Source: Paucidesulfovibrio gracilis DSM 16080
GTDB lineage: Bacteria > Desulfobacterota > Desulfovibrionia > Desulfovibrionales > Desulfovibrionaceae
NCBI RefSeq assembly: GCF_900167125.1
Contig: NZ_FUYC01000002.1
Coordinates: 248,001-312,000, forward strand
DNA: 64,000 nucleotides
Direction of reading: 5' to 3'
Of the stretch, positions 28,804 to 37,475 are shown piece by piece. The notes below the pieces were generated by a model, which ran no database searches, was not told where the DNA came from, and worked only from the letters and a program-made list of their open reading frames with translations. The position numbers and the translations under genes were made by a program. Each line of letters starts with the position of its first letter. Within the stretch, counting starts at the first letter, position 1.

Positions 28804-30462
28804 TCAGGCGGTAGGCTCTTCCGCGCAAAAGGAACGGACCAGGGCTTCCACATCCACGACCAGAGCATCGGATTCGCCCATCATGCCGTACCCGAGGATG
28901 GGCAGGGAAAAGATTTCGCCCACGGGCAGGGTGAACTTGGTGATGACCACCTGCTGCTGACGCAACACTTCGTCCACGAGAATGGCGGTCCGTAGTTCGC
29001 CCACGCGAACAACCACGGCCTGTGCCCGGCTCATGTCACTGATATCCGTTTCGATGTCAAGATAATCACCCAGGCGGAGCAGGGTGTGGACATGGCCTCG
29101 CACGTCCACGGTTTGCCGTCCGTCCGGCAGGTCCACCACTTCTTGCGGTCGGGGAACGTAGATTTCCACGACGTCCTGGCTCGGAATGATGAACTGATCC
29201 TGGCCGAGGCGACAGACCAGCGCCTCCACGATGCCTTCGTTGGCGGATCGGGAGAGCGGAATTTCCAGGGTAAAGGTTGATCCATGGCCCGGAGTGCTGT
29301 GGATGTCGATTTCACCGTCCAGGGTGTTGCGGATTACGTTGATGACCGCATCCATGCCCACGCCGCGCCCGGATACGTCCGTGACTTCGGCGGCGGTGCT
29401 GAATCCCGATTCCAGAATCAGGCGGAAGATATCACGTTCTTCCAGCTCCGCATCCGGTTCCACGATGCCCTTTTCCACGGCTTTGGTCAGAATGCGATCC
29501 GGGTCCAGGCCGTGGCCGTCGTCCTTGATTTCGATGTAGGCGTTTTCCCCCCGCCGCGAGGCGGAAAGGCGGACGGAACCGGCGGCAGGTTTGCCTGCGG
29601 CTTTTCGCTCTTCGGGCATTTCCAGCCCGTGGTCCACGGCATTTCGCAGCAGGTGGACCAGAGGTTCGTTGAGGCTTTCCACAATGGTCTTGTCCAGCGC
29701 CAGGGAGTCCCCCTGAATATCGAAGCTGAGTTTTTTCCCCATCTTTTGCGCCAAGCTGTTCACGAGGCGGTGCATGGGGACGAAAATCTGTTTGAGCGGC
29801 ACCAAGCGTACCGCGTTGACCTCGGTCTGCAGGTTGGTGATGATCAGGTCCAGCTCGCGCAGACTGCTTGCGGCCTGCTGGGTGCCGGCACCGCCCGCCT
29901 GGGAAATGACCGCGTAGGTGACCATGAGTTTGCCTACCAGCTCGATGATGTTGTCCAGCCGTTCCGTATCCACACGGATGGAGGAAATACTCGAGGCCTT
30001 GATGGCCTGGTTCGTTTGCTGCTGGGCGTGTTCGGATTCGTCGTTGGGCGGCGTAGGGGCTTTGGTTCCGGAGGAGGCCGAAGCCTGTTTGTCGTCTTCG
30101 GAGGCATCGGAGGGGGGGGAATCATCCCTATCCGGCTCCTGCGGGGCTGTTTCCTGTCTGGGCGGCGTGTCCACCGGGGCGGGGGCGTTCATGACGCCTT
30201 CTTCCAAAAGACCAGCCATGGCAAAGAGCAGTTTCTTGTACCCTTCACAAATGGTCAGCATGGCTGTGACGATGTCCGGGCTTACCGGAGTGATGCCGTC
30301 GGTAAGCATATCCATGAGCGCGATGACCTGCGAGGAGGGCAGTTTTACATGGCTTAACCCCATGGTGTTGAGCACGTCCCTGATGCCCTGCCCCTTGGCC
30401 TGCTCCATGGTCAGGATTTCCCGCTCGAATCCTTCAATGCAATTACGGATGCTGTTGATCAT
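28804..30462 (-). CDS. CheA-type histidine kinase lacking the phospho-accepting His
   Basis: A 552-residue CheA-like kinase. Residues 1-90 resemble only the later helices of a P1 domain and contain no HxxKG motif. A Pro/Glu/Asp-rich linker follows (about 95-155). Then come the dimerisation helices (SIRVDTERLDNIIELVGKLM), an HATPase domain with N box NEPLVHLLRNAVDHGLE and G boxes DDGHGLD and GRGVGMD, and a CheW-like regulatory domain. The upstream gene overlaps by ATGA and encodes a full Hpt domain, so the phospho-His is supplied in trans. No che receptors or CheW genes are nearby, which suggests a dedicated non-canonical relay. Confidence 0.85.
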   Translation of the reverse strand: MINSIRNCIEGFEREILTMEQAKGQGIRDVLNTMGLSHVKLPSSQVIALMDMLTDGITPVSPDIVTAMLTICEGYKKLLFAMAGLLEEGVMNAPAPVDTPPRQETAPQEPDRDDSPPSDASEDDKQASASSGTKAPTPPNDESEHAQQQTNQAIKASSISSIRVDTERLDNIIELVGKLMVTYAVISQAGGAGTQQAASSLRELDLIITNLQTEVNAVRLVPLKQIFVPMHRLVNSLAQKMGKKLSFDIQGDSLALDKTIVESLNEPLVHLLRNAVDHGLEMPEERKAAGKPAAGSVRLSASRRGENAYIEIKDDGHGLDPDRILTKAVEKGIVEPDAELEERDIFRLILESGFSTAAEVTDVSGRGVGMDAVINVIRNTLDGEIDIHSTPGHGSTFTLEIPLSRSANEGIVEALVCRLGQDQFIIPSQDVVEIYVPRPQEVVDLPDGRQTVDVRGHVHTLLRLGDYLDIETDISDMSRAQAVVVRVGELRTAILVDEVLRQQQVVITKFTLPVGEIFSLPILGYGMMGESDALVVDVEALVRSFCAEEPTA

Positions 30463-31205
30463 TTTGACTCCGCCTCGGCCCGGCGTTCCTGGTACATTTC
30501 CAAATTGGGACAACTGTCGAAGTAGCGGTCAAATCCCCAGGAGTGGAACGTGGATCGGCAGGAACCGCGCATGCCCACCACGGTGAGCTGCAATCGCGCC
30601 GCGTGTGCCGTCATGTCATGCCAGACCGAAGAGCCGATGGTCCGAACGTCCGTAACATCAAGCACGGCTTCGTCGCCGTCCGCTATCTCGCGCAACTGTT
30701 CATCCAGGGCCGCCCGGTGTTCTTCCAGGTGCAGCCGAGGACAGGTGATGCGCACGACCTGGAAGCCATCGAGCCTGACAAGGGAAATGCAGTCGGCCAT
30801 GGGCGTCAGCGTTTCTTTTTCCCCGGCCGTGGCACTGGAGAGCAACTGGAGAATTTCGTCGGCTTCGGATTGGTTCAGCTCCCCATCGGTCTGAATTTGT
30901 TCCAAAACCTGAAAAATGGCGGTGACCCCTCGGCCTGCCAGGCCCAGATTCTTTTCACTGGAGGGGATGTCCCCGGCTTGAAGCGCCTTGAGAAAATCCT
31001 CAACTTTGTGGGTGAAGGTGGAAGCGGGTTCGAATCCGGCCATGAAGCCGGTAACGCCTTTGATGGTGTGAATGGGGCGCGCGAGAATTTCCAGAGCCTG
31101 GGACATGTCGCCCGATTCGAGCATTTCCAGGCCTTCAATCACCTGCGGATAGTATTTGTCGTTTACTTCCGCGAAAAATTCTTCGACCATGGGATCAATG
31201 GACAT
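30459..31205 (-). CDS. Hpt-STAS fusion phosphotransfer protein
   Basis: A 248-residue protein. The N-terminal 120 residues are an Hpt domain with the phospho-acceptor motif PIHTIKGVTGFMAG (His near residue 46). Residues about 140-240 look like a STAS/anti-sigma-antagonist fold: AVLDVTDVRTIGSSVWHDMT places a Ser pair where STAS domains are phosphorylated. It is preceded by GGAG and is translationally coupled to the P1-less CheA downstream. The likely job is to take phosphate from that kinase and hand it to the REC protein, with the STAS part giving output or partner binding. The STAS call is by pattern only. Confidence 0.72.
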   Translation of the reverse strand: MSIDPMVEEFFAEVNDKYYPQVIEGLEMLESGDMSQALEILARPIHTIKGVTGFMAGFEPASTFTHKVEDFLKALQAGDIPSSEKNLGLAGRGVTAIFQVLEQIQTDGELNQSEADEILQLLSSATAGEKETLTPMADCISLVRLDGFQVVRITCPRLHLEEHRAALDEQLREIADGDEAVLDVTDVRTIGSSVWHDMTAHAARLQLTVVGMRGSCRSTFHSWGFDRYFDSCPNLEMYQERRAEAESK

Positions 31206-31217
31206 GGGAAGGCTCCG

Positions 31218-31613
31218 CTATTTTGCCAATAGTCCGAGTTTCTCCAGCTCGCCGAACAGCTTGTCCTTGTCCACGGGTTTCACGATGTAGCCCGATGCCT
31301 CGCCGTCATGGAAGGAGCGGATAACTGTTTTGGGGTCGTCCAGGGCCGTGGTCATGATGACCTTGACCGGCCTTTGCACACCCAAATCCCGTTCCAGATC
31401 GCGGATTTGTTCCAGGGCTTCCATGCCGTCCACTTCCGGCATCATGATATCCATGAGAATCAGTTCATAGGGTTTGCCTTCCTTGTGTGCCAGCCGAAAG
31501 GCATCCAAGGCCTCCTGCCCGTTGACCACGACCTCGACATCAAAGGCGGTGGTTAAGAAGGATCGGAGAACCTTGCGACTCAGAAATTCATCTTCGACGA
31601 TAAGCGCTCGCAT
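31218..31613 (-). CDS. single-domain response regulator (CheY-like)
   Basis: A 131-residue receiver domain and nothing else. The acidic pocket is ALIVEDEFLSRK, the phospho-acceptor Asp lies in ELILMDIMMPEVDG (about residue 60), and the conserved Lys is in SGYIVKPVDKDKL. The ATG at 31613 has GAGG upstream; the reading frame extends to 31712 but without support. It lies 12 bp ahead of the Hpt-STAS gene, so the three genes form one operon: receiver, Hpt-STAS, kinase. Confidence 0.9.
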   Translation of the reverse strand: MRALIVEDEFLSRKVLRSFLTTAFDVEVVVNGQEALDAFRLAHKEGKPYELILMDIMMPEVDGMEALEQIRDLERDLGVQRPVKVIMTTALDDPKTVIRSFHDGEASGYIVKPVDKDKLFGELEKLGLLAK

Positions 31614-31751
31614 GCCGTCCTCACATTCAAGTTGAAAAAGTAGGATTGACCCATCGTTTTTCAGAATAGCAGAACCACTGGAAAACACAAAGGGGAAAAT
31701 GGGTTCGGGCATCTGCTTGCGCCCGGGGGCAGAATCGGGTAGCTAGCCGCC

Positions 31752-32342
31752 ATGCCCAAAGAGATTACCCCGCGTCGACGGGAGCGGATTCGCTCCATTC
31801 TTCGCCGTCGGCAAAAAGACCTGACCCTGGTTATGGATAACATTTGGGATCCCCACAATGTTTCCGCTGTGTTGCGGAGTTGCGACGCTTTCGGATTGTT
31901 GGGGGTGCATTTGTATTACACCACGGCCCAATGGCCGGATCTGGGGAAGAAGTCCTCGGCCTCGGCGCTCAAGTGGGTGGACCGCACCCGGCATGAGGAC
32001 GGGCCGGCCATGATCCGGGGCTTGCGCGAGCAGGGATACCAGATTGTCCGGACTGGGTTTTCCGAAACAGCTCGCGAGCCTTCCGAGTACGATCTGACGC
32101 GGCCCACCGCCATCATTTTGTCCAATGAACATCGCGGAACAGCCCCGGAACTGGTGGAGCTTGTTCCCGATGAAATTTATATTCCCATGCAGGGGATGAT
32201 CCAGAGCTTTAACGTGTCCGTTGCCGCGGCCTTGATGCTTTACGAGGCCTACACCCAACGTGAGGCCCAGGGCATGTACGACGTGCCGAGCCTGACCGAA
32301 GCGGAACTGGCGGAATATGAGGAGCGTTGGGCAACGCGCTGA
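31752..32342 (+). CDS. TrmH/SpoU family tRNA 2'-O-methyltransferase
   Basis: A 196-residue SPOUT methyltransferase. The three family motifs are clear: VMDNIWDPHNVSAVLRSCDAFG, AIILSNEHRG, and IPMQGMIQSFNVSVAAALMLYEAY, which together form the SAM-binding trefoil knot. The N-terminal RRRERIRSILRRRQ and the motif style are closest to TrmH (Gm18 of tRNA). It is divergent from the receiver gene and followed by a strong terminator, so it is transcribed alone. Confidence 0.88.
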   Translation: MPKEITPRRRERIRSILRRRQKDLTLVMDNIWDPHNVSAVLRSCDAFGLLGVHLYYTTAQWPDLGKKSSASALKWVDRTRHEDGPAMIRGLREQGYQIVRTGFSETAREPSEYDLTRPTAIILSNEHRGTAPELVELVPDEIYIPMQGMIQSFNVSVAAALMLYEAYTQREAQGMYDVPSLTEAELAEYEERWATR

Positions 32343-32366
32343 GTATCGGAACGGAACTGATGCGAT

Positions 32367-32401
32367 ATCCCCGTCACAAATCAATGTGGCGGGGATTTTT
32401 T
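32367..32401 (+). terminator. intrinsic terminator after the TrmH-type gene
   Basis: ATCCCCGTCACA (32367-32378) pairs with TGTGGCGGGGAT (32385-32396) with one mismatch and a 6-nt loop, followed by a T-run to 32401. Confidence 0.9.
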
Positions 32402-32460
32402 GCGTGCAACGGCGCGGAGCATGGCTGACGTAAGCCGCGCCAATATTCTGGGCTAGACCG

Positions 32461-34362
32461 TTATTTTTTTTGATGCACGAAAGCCAGGGCCGCCAGAGGA
32501 GGCAGCGTCAGGCGCAGACAGGGACCGCCGTTGTCGGTGCGCGCCGCGGCGTGGCCCCCGTTGCCCAGGTTGGAACCGCCGTAATGTGATGAATCCGTGT
32601 TTAGTGCTTCGTACCAGCGGCCCTCCAGAGGGCAGGGAACCGCATACGCGTGCCGCGGAACGGGCGTGAAGTTGAAGACCCAGAGTACGGGCGGCGCGTC
32701 CGGTGCCTTGCGTAAAAAGCTGATCACCGAGGCGTTGTGATCCGTGAGATCCAGCCATTGGAACCCGGCCCATTCATTGTCCCGGATGTACATGGCGGGC
32801 TGCGTGCGCAAGAGGTTATTCAGGTCGCCCACCAACCGCGAAATGCCCCGGTGCCGGGGAAAGTCCAGCAGTCCCCAGTCCAGTTCCCGTCCGGAACACC
32901 ATTCGGACCATTGCCCGAATTCCCCTCCCATAAAAAGCAGCTTTTTACCTGGGTGCGCCCATTGATAAGCCAACAAAAGACGCAAATTGGCGAATTTTTG
33001 CCAGTCGTCGCCGGGCATCTTCGCGAGCAGCGCGCCTTTGCCGTGGACCACCTCGTCGTGGGAGAGGGGCAGCAAAAAGTTTTCGCTAAAGGCGTAGAGC
33101 ATGGAGAACGTGAGGTTTTGATGATGGTGTGAGCGGTGGATGGGTTCTTTTTGAAAATAGTTGAGTGTATCGTTCATCCAGCCCATGTTCCACTTGAACG
33201 TGAAGCCCAGGCCGCCGGTGTAAACCGGGCGCGACACGCCGGGCCAGGAAGTGGATTCCTCGGCAATGACGCAGGCTCCGGGATAATGGGCGTGAACCAC
33301 GGTGTTCAGGCGGCGCAAAAAGGCGATGGCTTCAAGATTTTCGTTGCCGCCGTATTGGTTCGGCACCCATTCCCCGTCTTTCCGGGAGTAGTCCCGGTAG
33401 AGCATGGAGGCCACGGCATCAATACGCAGTCCGTCGATATGAAATTCTTTAAGCCAGTAGAGGGCGTTGGCCAACAGGAAATTGGCTGTTTCGTAGCGGC
33501 CCAGGTTGAAGATGTAGGTACCCCAGTCTGGGTGTTCCCCCAGGCGCGGGTCTTGGTGCTCATAGAGGGCTGTGCCGTCAAAACGTCCCAAGCTCCATTC
33601 ATCTTTTGGGAAATGTGCCGGAACCCAATCCAGGATGACGCCCAGGCCAGCCTGGTGGCAGCGGTCGATAAGTGTGCGGAACTGGTCGGGCGAGCCGAAC
33701 CGCGAAGAGGGCGCAAAATAGTGCGAGGTCTGGTACCCCCAGGATTCGTCCAGGGGGTGCTCGGCCAGGGGCAAAAATTCTAGATGCGTGAAGCCGAGAT
33801 CCCGGGCATAGGGAATCAGTTCGTCGGCCAGTTCGTCATAAGTGGGGAAACGGCCGTCCGGGCGACGCCAGGATCCGGCGTGCACCTCATAGATGGAAAC
33901 CGGCTGCTCCAGCGGTAGGCCGAGCTGACGGCGTGACTCCATCCATTCCTCGTCGTTCCACTGGTAGCCGCACAGGGAGCTGGTGACGGCGGCGTTGCCC
34001 GGTCGGGATTCCGCGGCCAGGGCACAGGGGTCGGTCTTGAACACGGTCTTGCCGTTTTGTTGGCGAACCGCGAATTTGTAGGAGCGGTCGCGTTCCATTT
34101 CAGGTAGGAATGCAGCCCAGATTCCCGAGGAGCCGACCGGAAACAGCGGGTGCTGCTCCGGTGTCCAGTCGTTGAACGCGCCGATGACGCTGACGGCTTG
34201 GGCGTTGGGAGCCCAGACAGCGAAACGGTATCCGGGCGTGCCGTCTTCATGGGTATGCGGATGCGCACCCAGGATGCGGTAGAGATCCCAGTGTTCCCCC
34301 CTGGCGAAGAGATCAAGGTCAAAGGGGGCGATGAAGACCGGTCTGGTAGTGTCCTGGGGCAT
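32461..34362 (-). CDS. glgB: 1,4-alpha-glucan branching enzyme GlgB
   Basis: A 633-residue GH13 branching enzyme that makes alpha-1,6 branches in glycogen. The N-terminal CBM48 region carries GYRFAVWAPNAQAVSVIGAFNDW. Catalytic-barrel landmarks include VILDWVPAHFP, the nucleophile region GLRIDAVASMLYRDYSR, the acid/base region VIAEESTSWPGVSRP, and LPLSHDEVVHGKGALL. The ATG at 34362 has a clean GAGGTACA site. It ends the minus-strand run NUDIX, glgA, CBM48, glgB. Confidence 0.96.
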   Translation of the reverse strand: MPQDTTRPVFIAPFDLDLFARGEHWDLYRILGAHPHTHEDGTPGYRFAVWAPNAQAVSVIGAFNDWTPEQHPLFPVGSSGIWAAFLPEMERDRSYKFAVRQQNGKTVFKTDPCALAAESRPGNAAVTSSLCGYQWNDEEWMESRRQLGLPLEQPVSIYEVHAGSWRRPDGRFPTYDELADELIPYARDLGFTHLEFLPLAEHPLDESWGYQTSHYFAPSSRFGSPDQFRTLIDRCHQAGLGVILDWVPAHFPKDEWSLGRFDGTALYEHQDPRLGEHPDWGTYIFNLGRYETANFLLANALYWLKEFHIDGLRIDAVASMLYRDYSRKDGEWVPNQYGGNENLEAIAFLRRLNTVVHAHYPGACVIAEESTSWPGVSRPVYTGGLGFTFKWNMGWMNDTLNYFQKEPIHRSHHHQNLTFSMLYAFSENFLLPLSHDEVVHGKGALLAKMPGDDWQKFANLRLLLAYQWAHPGKKLLFMGGEFGQWSEWCSGRELDWGLLDFPRHRGISRLVGDLNNLLRTQPAMYIRDNEWAGFQWLDLTDHNASVISFLRKAPDAPPVLWVFNFTPVPRHAYAVPCPLEGRWYEALNTDSSHYGGSNLGNGGHAAARTDNGGPCLRLTLPPLAALAFVHQKK

Positions 34363-34456
34363 TGTACCTCGTTGAAAATTTGGGTTTCCACGGCGCTGTG
34401 GCGGCCGGATGACAGAAAACAACGTGTTTGGTCGGCGTATGTCGTGCGGTGGGCGG

Positions 34457-34765
34457 TCAGGTGCTCACCACGCAGTTGTCCCCGCCAGCAAAGGCGCTAT
34501 ATTCGTATCGGTCGGCCTTGGTGTCGTTGAGCCAGACCCCGCTGTCCGTGAGGTAGCGGTAGTGATAGTCCCGGCCCACGTCCAGATCCACGGTGATGGA
34601 AAAGGAGCCATCCTTGAGTTGCTTCATGGGCAGATTCTGGGTGTTCCACTTGTTGAATTCACCCACAAGAAAGAGATGTTTGGCTCCCTGGGTGGCGGAT
34701 TTGGGCACCTTGAAGCCCACTTTGCACACGGGCTTGCTCTTAAGATATTTTTTGGTCAGAGGCAT
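34457..34765 (-). CDS. free-standing glycogen-binding (CBM48-like) protein
   Basis: A 102-residue protein that is essentially one early-set/CBM48 beta-sandwich: [13 protein letters not shown], then [42 protein letters not shown]. The pattern matches the AMPK-beta-type glycogen-binding module. It overlaps the 3' end of glgA by 26 bp and has GGAGGAAACCACC ahead of its ATG, so translation is coupled to glgA. It probably binds the growing glycogen chain and may tether the synthase or branching enzyme. Confidence 0.8.
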   Translation of the reverse strand: MPLTKKYLKSKPVCKVGFKVPKSATQGAKHLFLVGEFNKWNTQNLPMKQLKDGSFSITVDLDVGRDYHYRYLTDSGVWLNDTKADRYEYSAFAGGDNCVVST

Positions 34766-36317
34766 TGGTGGTTTCCTCCTTGGGGTTAGGGCGCTGCCGT
34801 ATATTTATTTTTTCCTCGCGGTGTCGGGGCTTGGGGGCAGGCGCGGCTCCCGCGGGATGCAGTAGTTCGTTGTAGAGCGCCAGATACTGCCGCGCCGCGT
34901 GTTTCCAGGTGAACGCCTGTCGCATACCGCGATCCACGATTTGATGCCAGGCCTTCTTGTCCCGCCAGAGCGTGGTGGCCGTGTTAACGGCCTGGAGGAG
35001 AAGCTCCGCCTTGGGCTGGGCAAAGGTGAATCCCGTGGCGGCCGCGTCCGGGTACGGGGTAATCGTGTCGATCAATCCGCCCACGGCCGTGGCCACGGGC
35101 GGCGTACCGAAGCGCAGGGCGTACATTTGCGTCAGACCGCATGGTTCGTAGCGCGAGGGCATGAGAAAAATATCGGAACCGGCGTGGATGCGGTGGGCGA
35201 GATCTTCGGAATAGCCGATGGCTCCGCCGAGACGGCCCGGATACTGTTCCACCATCTCCTGAAGCCGGGCCTCGTATTCGAGGTTGCCTTCACCGAGCAC
35301 GATGACTCCCACTTCCTGTTCCATGAGCTGTGGCAGGATGTCGAAGAGCAGGTCGATTCCCTTTTGTTTGCGCAACCGGCCGATGAAGCTGAGTACGGGC
35401 CGGTCCTCCAGTTGATCGGCCATGTAGAATTCACGTAGCAGCATGCGCTTGCAGGTTTTTTTCCCTTCAACACATTTTTTGTCGTACACGCAGGGCAGGT
35501 ACTGGTCGTTGCCGGGATCCCAAACTCCGTAGTCCGCACCGTTGAGGATGCCGTGAATGCGTTCTTTTCTGGCCTGGAGAATACCCTCCAGTCCGCAGCC
35601 AAAGGTCGGGGAGAGGATTTCACGCGCATAGGCCGGGCTGACGGTGGTGATGGCGTCGGCATAGGCGATGCCGCCTTTGAGAAGATTCAGGTCACCGTAG
35701 AATTCCACGCCGTCCATGTGCCATGCTTGCTGCGGCAGGCCGCAATTTTTGAATAGCCGAGAAGAAAAACGGCCCTGGAAGGCCAGGTTGTGAATGGTCA
35801 TGACCGTGCGCGTGTTTTTCCAAAACGGATCAACAGGACGCAGAAAGTGCAGGAAAACCGGGGCCAGGGCGCTTTGCCAGTCATGGGCGTGTATGATGTC
35901 GGGCGCGTGGTCGAACTGACGGCACCAGGAGAGAGCCGCCCGTACGAAGAAGGTAAAGCGTTCGCAATTATCGAAATAATCGCCTTCGTAGGTATTGTAG
36001 TAGGCCCGGCGATCGAAATATTCGCCCCGGGAAACGAAGTAGATCTTCACTCCCTGGTATTCGGTGCGGTAAATCTCCGCAGTGACCGGCTCCCAGGGAT
36101 ACCCCACCGGGCAGTCGGACTTCACCAGTCGGATTTCATGCCCGGCGCTGCTTAATCGGCCATAGAATGGCGTGATTACGGAGATGTCGGCGTGCTCCCG
36201 TCGCAGGGCCGGGGGCAAGGCTCCCATAACGTCGCCCAATCCTCCGCTTTTGGAAAAGGGATAGATTTCCGAGGTCAGTAAAACAACTCGTGGGCGGCGG
36301 GAACTCTTGTCAGTCAT
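34740..36317 (-). CDS. glgA: glycogen synthase GlgA
   Basis: A 525-residue GT5 synthase that extends alpha-1,4-glucan from ADP-glucose. The nucleotide-sugar loop is [14 protein letters not shown] near residue 20. [22 protein letters not shown] and the C-terminal [21 protein letters not shown] catalytic segment are intact. The ATG at 36317 has GGAG seven bases upstream and overlaps the NUDIX stop by 8 bp. The C-terminal tail (about 30 residues, [19 protein letters not shown]) is basic and probably disordered; its last codons overlap the CBM48 gene. Confidence 0.95.
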   Translation of the reverse strand: MTDKSSRRPRVVLLTSEIYPFSKSGGLGDVMGALPPALRREHADISVITPFYGRLSSAGHEIRLVKSDCPVGYPWEPVTAEIYRTEYQGVKIYFVSRGEYFDRRAYYNTYEGDYFDNCERFTFFVRAALSWCRQFDHAPDIIHAHDWQSALAPVFLHFLRPVDPFWKNTRTVMTIHNLAFQGRFSSRLFKNCGLPQQAWHMDGVEFYGDLNLLKGGIAYADAITTVSPAYAREILSPTFGCGLEGILQARKERIHGILNGADYGVWDPGNDQYLPCVYDKKCVEGKKTCKRMLLREFYMADQLEDRPVLSFIGRLRKQKGIDLLFDILPQLMEQEVGVIVLGEGNLEYEARLQEMVEQYPGRLGGAIGYSEDLAHRIHAGSDIFLMPSRYEPCGLTQMYALRFGTPPVATAVGGLIDTITPYPDAAATGFTFAQPKAELLLQAVNTATTLWRDKKAWHQIVDRGMRQAFTWKHAARQYLALYNELLHPAGAAPAPKPRHREEKINIRQRPNPKEETTNASDQKIS

Positions 36318-36786
36318 GGAAAGGCTCCGGGCTGCGAATGGGACCGGGGAGCTGGCGGCGGAGGTCCGCCAGGATGCGGGCATGGTCGAAGGCGAGTTCC
36401 GGCAGGTCGTGCAGCGGCCAGGCGCGGGCCTGGGCAGCGTCGTCACCCGCCTGGAGTCGCTCGGGAGCTTCGGCCAGGGCGGTGTAGACCACGCTCATGG
36501 TGTGGTGCCGCGGGTCGCGGTCCGGGTCGGAGTACACCCCCACCAGTCCGAGGAGTGTCACATCCAATCCTGTTTCCTCGCGGGCCTCGCGCACGGCCGC
36601 GTGTTCGGCACTTTCGCCATAGTCCACAAATCCGCCGGGCAAGGCCCATCCATGGGGCGGGTTGGCCCGCTCCACAAGTACAACCTGATTCTCAGGCAGC
36701 AGGATAACCACGTCAACCGTGGGGAAAGGATTGCGGTAGGTGGTCACGTCCCCTCCGCAGTGGGGGCAGGAAAGCGTTCGAATCAT
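36310..36786 (-). CDS. NUDIX hydrolase with zinc-ribbon head
   Basis: A 158-residue protein with an N-terminal CPHCGG half of a possible zinc ribbon, followed by a NUDIX box [24 protein letters not shown] (the positions of all GX5EX7REUXEEXGU residues are kept). I start at the ATG at 36786, with GGGAG five bases upstream; 36855 is possible but unsupported. Such proteins hydrolyse nucleoside diphosphate derivatives. As the first gene of the glycogen operon, with an 8-bp overlap into glgA, it could act on ADP-sugars, but this is only inferred from position. Confidence 0.85.
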   Translation of the reverse strand: MIRTLSCPHCGGDVTTYRNPFPTVDVVILLPENQVVLVERANPPHGWALPGGFVDYGESAEHAAVREAREETGLDVTLLGLVGVYSDPDRDPRHHTMSVVYTALAEAPERLQAGDDAAQARAWPLHDLPELAFDHARILADLRRQLPGPIRSPEPFHD

Positions 36787-36925
36787 GGGAACTCCCGCGA
36801 TGGGCCTGTCTTCGAATATGGGCCAAGTGGGTTTGCCGTGTCGCGAGTCCTTCATAGCATATTGCCGTGGTCTGACAACCGATTGATTTGGTATTTTTAT
36901 TCATTGCGGGAGGTGTTCAGGCACG

Positions 36926-36957
36926 AAAAAGGCTCCTCAGGAGGTTCCCGGGAGCCT
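36926..36957 (-). terminator. minus-strand terminator candidate
   Basis: On the minus strand AGGCTCC and GGAGCCT (36951-36957 and 36930-36936) form a 7-bp stem with a 14-nt loop and then TTTTT. It would end transcripts coming from the kinase gene at 37476 before the NUDIX operon. Confidence 0.6.
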
Positions 36958-37475
36958 GTTTCGGACGTTTGTGTCTACAAAGAAGGAAGAAGGATACTTT
37001 CTATCTAGCATGTGGCGTGCCAAATGTTGCGGGTATGGAAAAGTTTTTTATGTTGTTTTATTTCAGCATGTTGCTGCTTGTCTGGCGTACGGGACTGCAA
37101 GAGGGAGGCAGCAGGCGAAGCAAAATTTTTGAACCCAGGCTTTGGTGCTGGGGATCATAATGCCGGTCATTTTCAATTTATCTACTCGATATCACGGAAG
37201 AAACAAATTGTTGAACCCGGTGTGGTGGCTGAGTATAAAAAATTGTATCCTGGAAGCGTGGTGTGCTGAACAAAGGGTGCGGAAGACCAAAAACCAACAT
37301 GTCGTGGCCATTACGTGAAATTGCCTCCCGGTTTTCCGGGTGCGCCATTGTCCAGGCGGCACCGTTCATGCCTGCGGGATCCGTTGAAGAAAAAGGGGCG
37401 GTGGCGTGATGCCCTGACGGGGTGGCAGAGCGAAATGGATTACAGCTCCGCGCCGTGCAAAGGGCGGGGATGTGG
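36958..37475. other. 518 bp with no supported gene
   Basis: The stretch is more AT-rich than its surroundings, notably around 37020-37070 and 37150-37250. Short reading frames here (for example 37033 onward, beginning MEKFFMLFYFSMLLLVWR) lack ribosome sites or family resemblance. A CCCGG/CCGGG hairpin with a TTTT loop sits at 37327-37340. I see no tRNA or known structured RNA; a small RNA or a decayed gene is possible. Confidence 0.4.

Noticed and set aside
36888-37160. A 90-codon frame in the AT-rich gap
   Set aside because: No ribosome site, no recognisable domain, and a composition unlike nearby genes.
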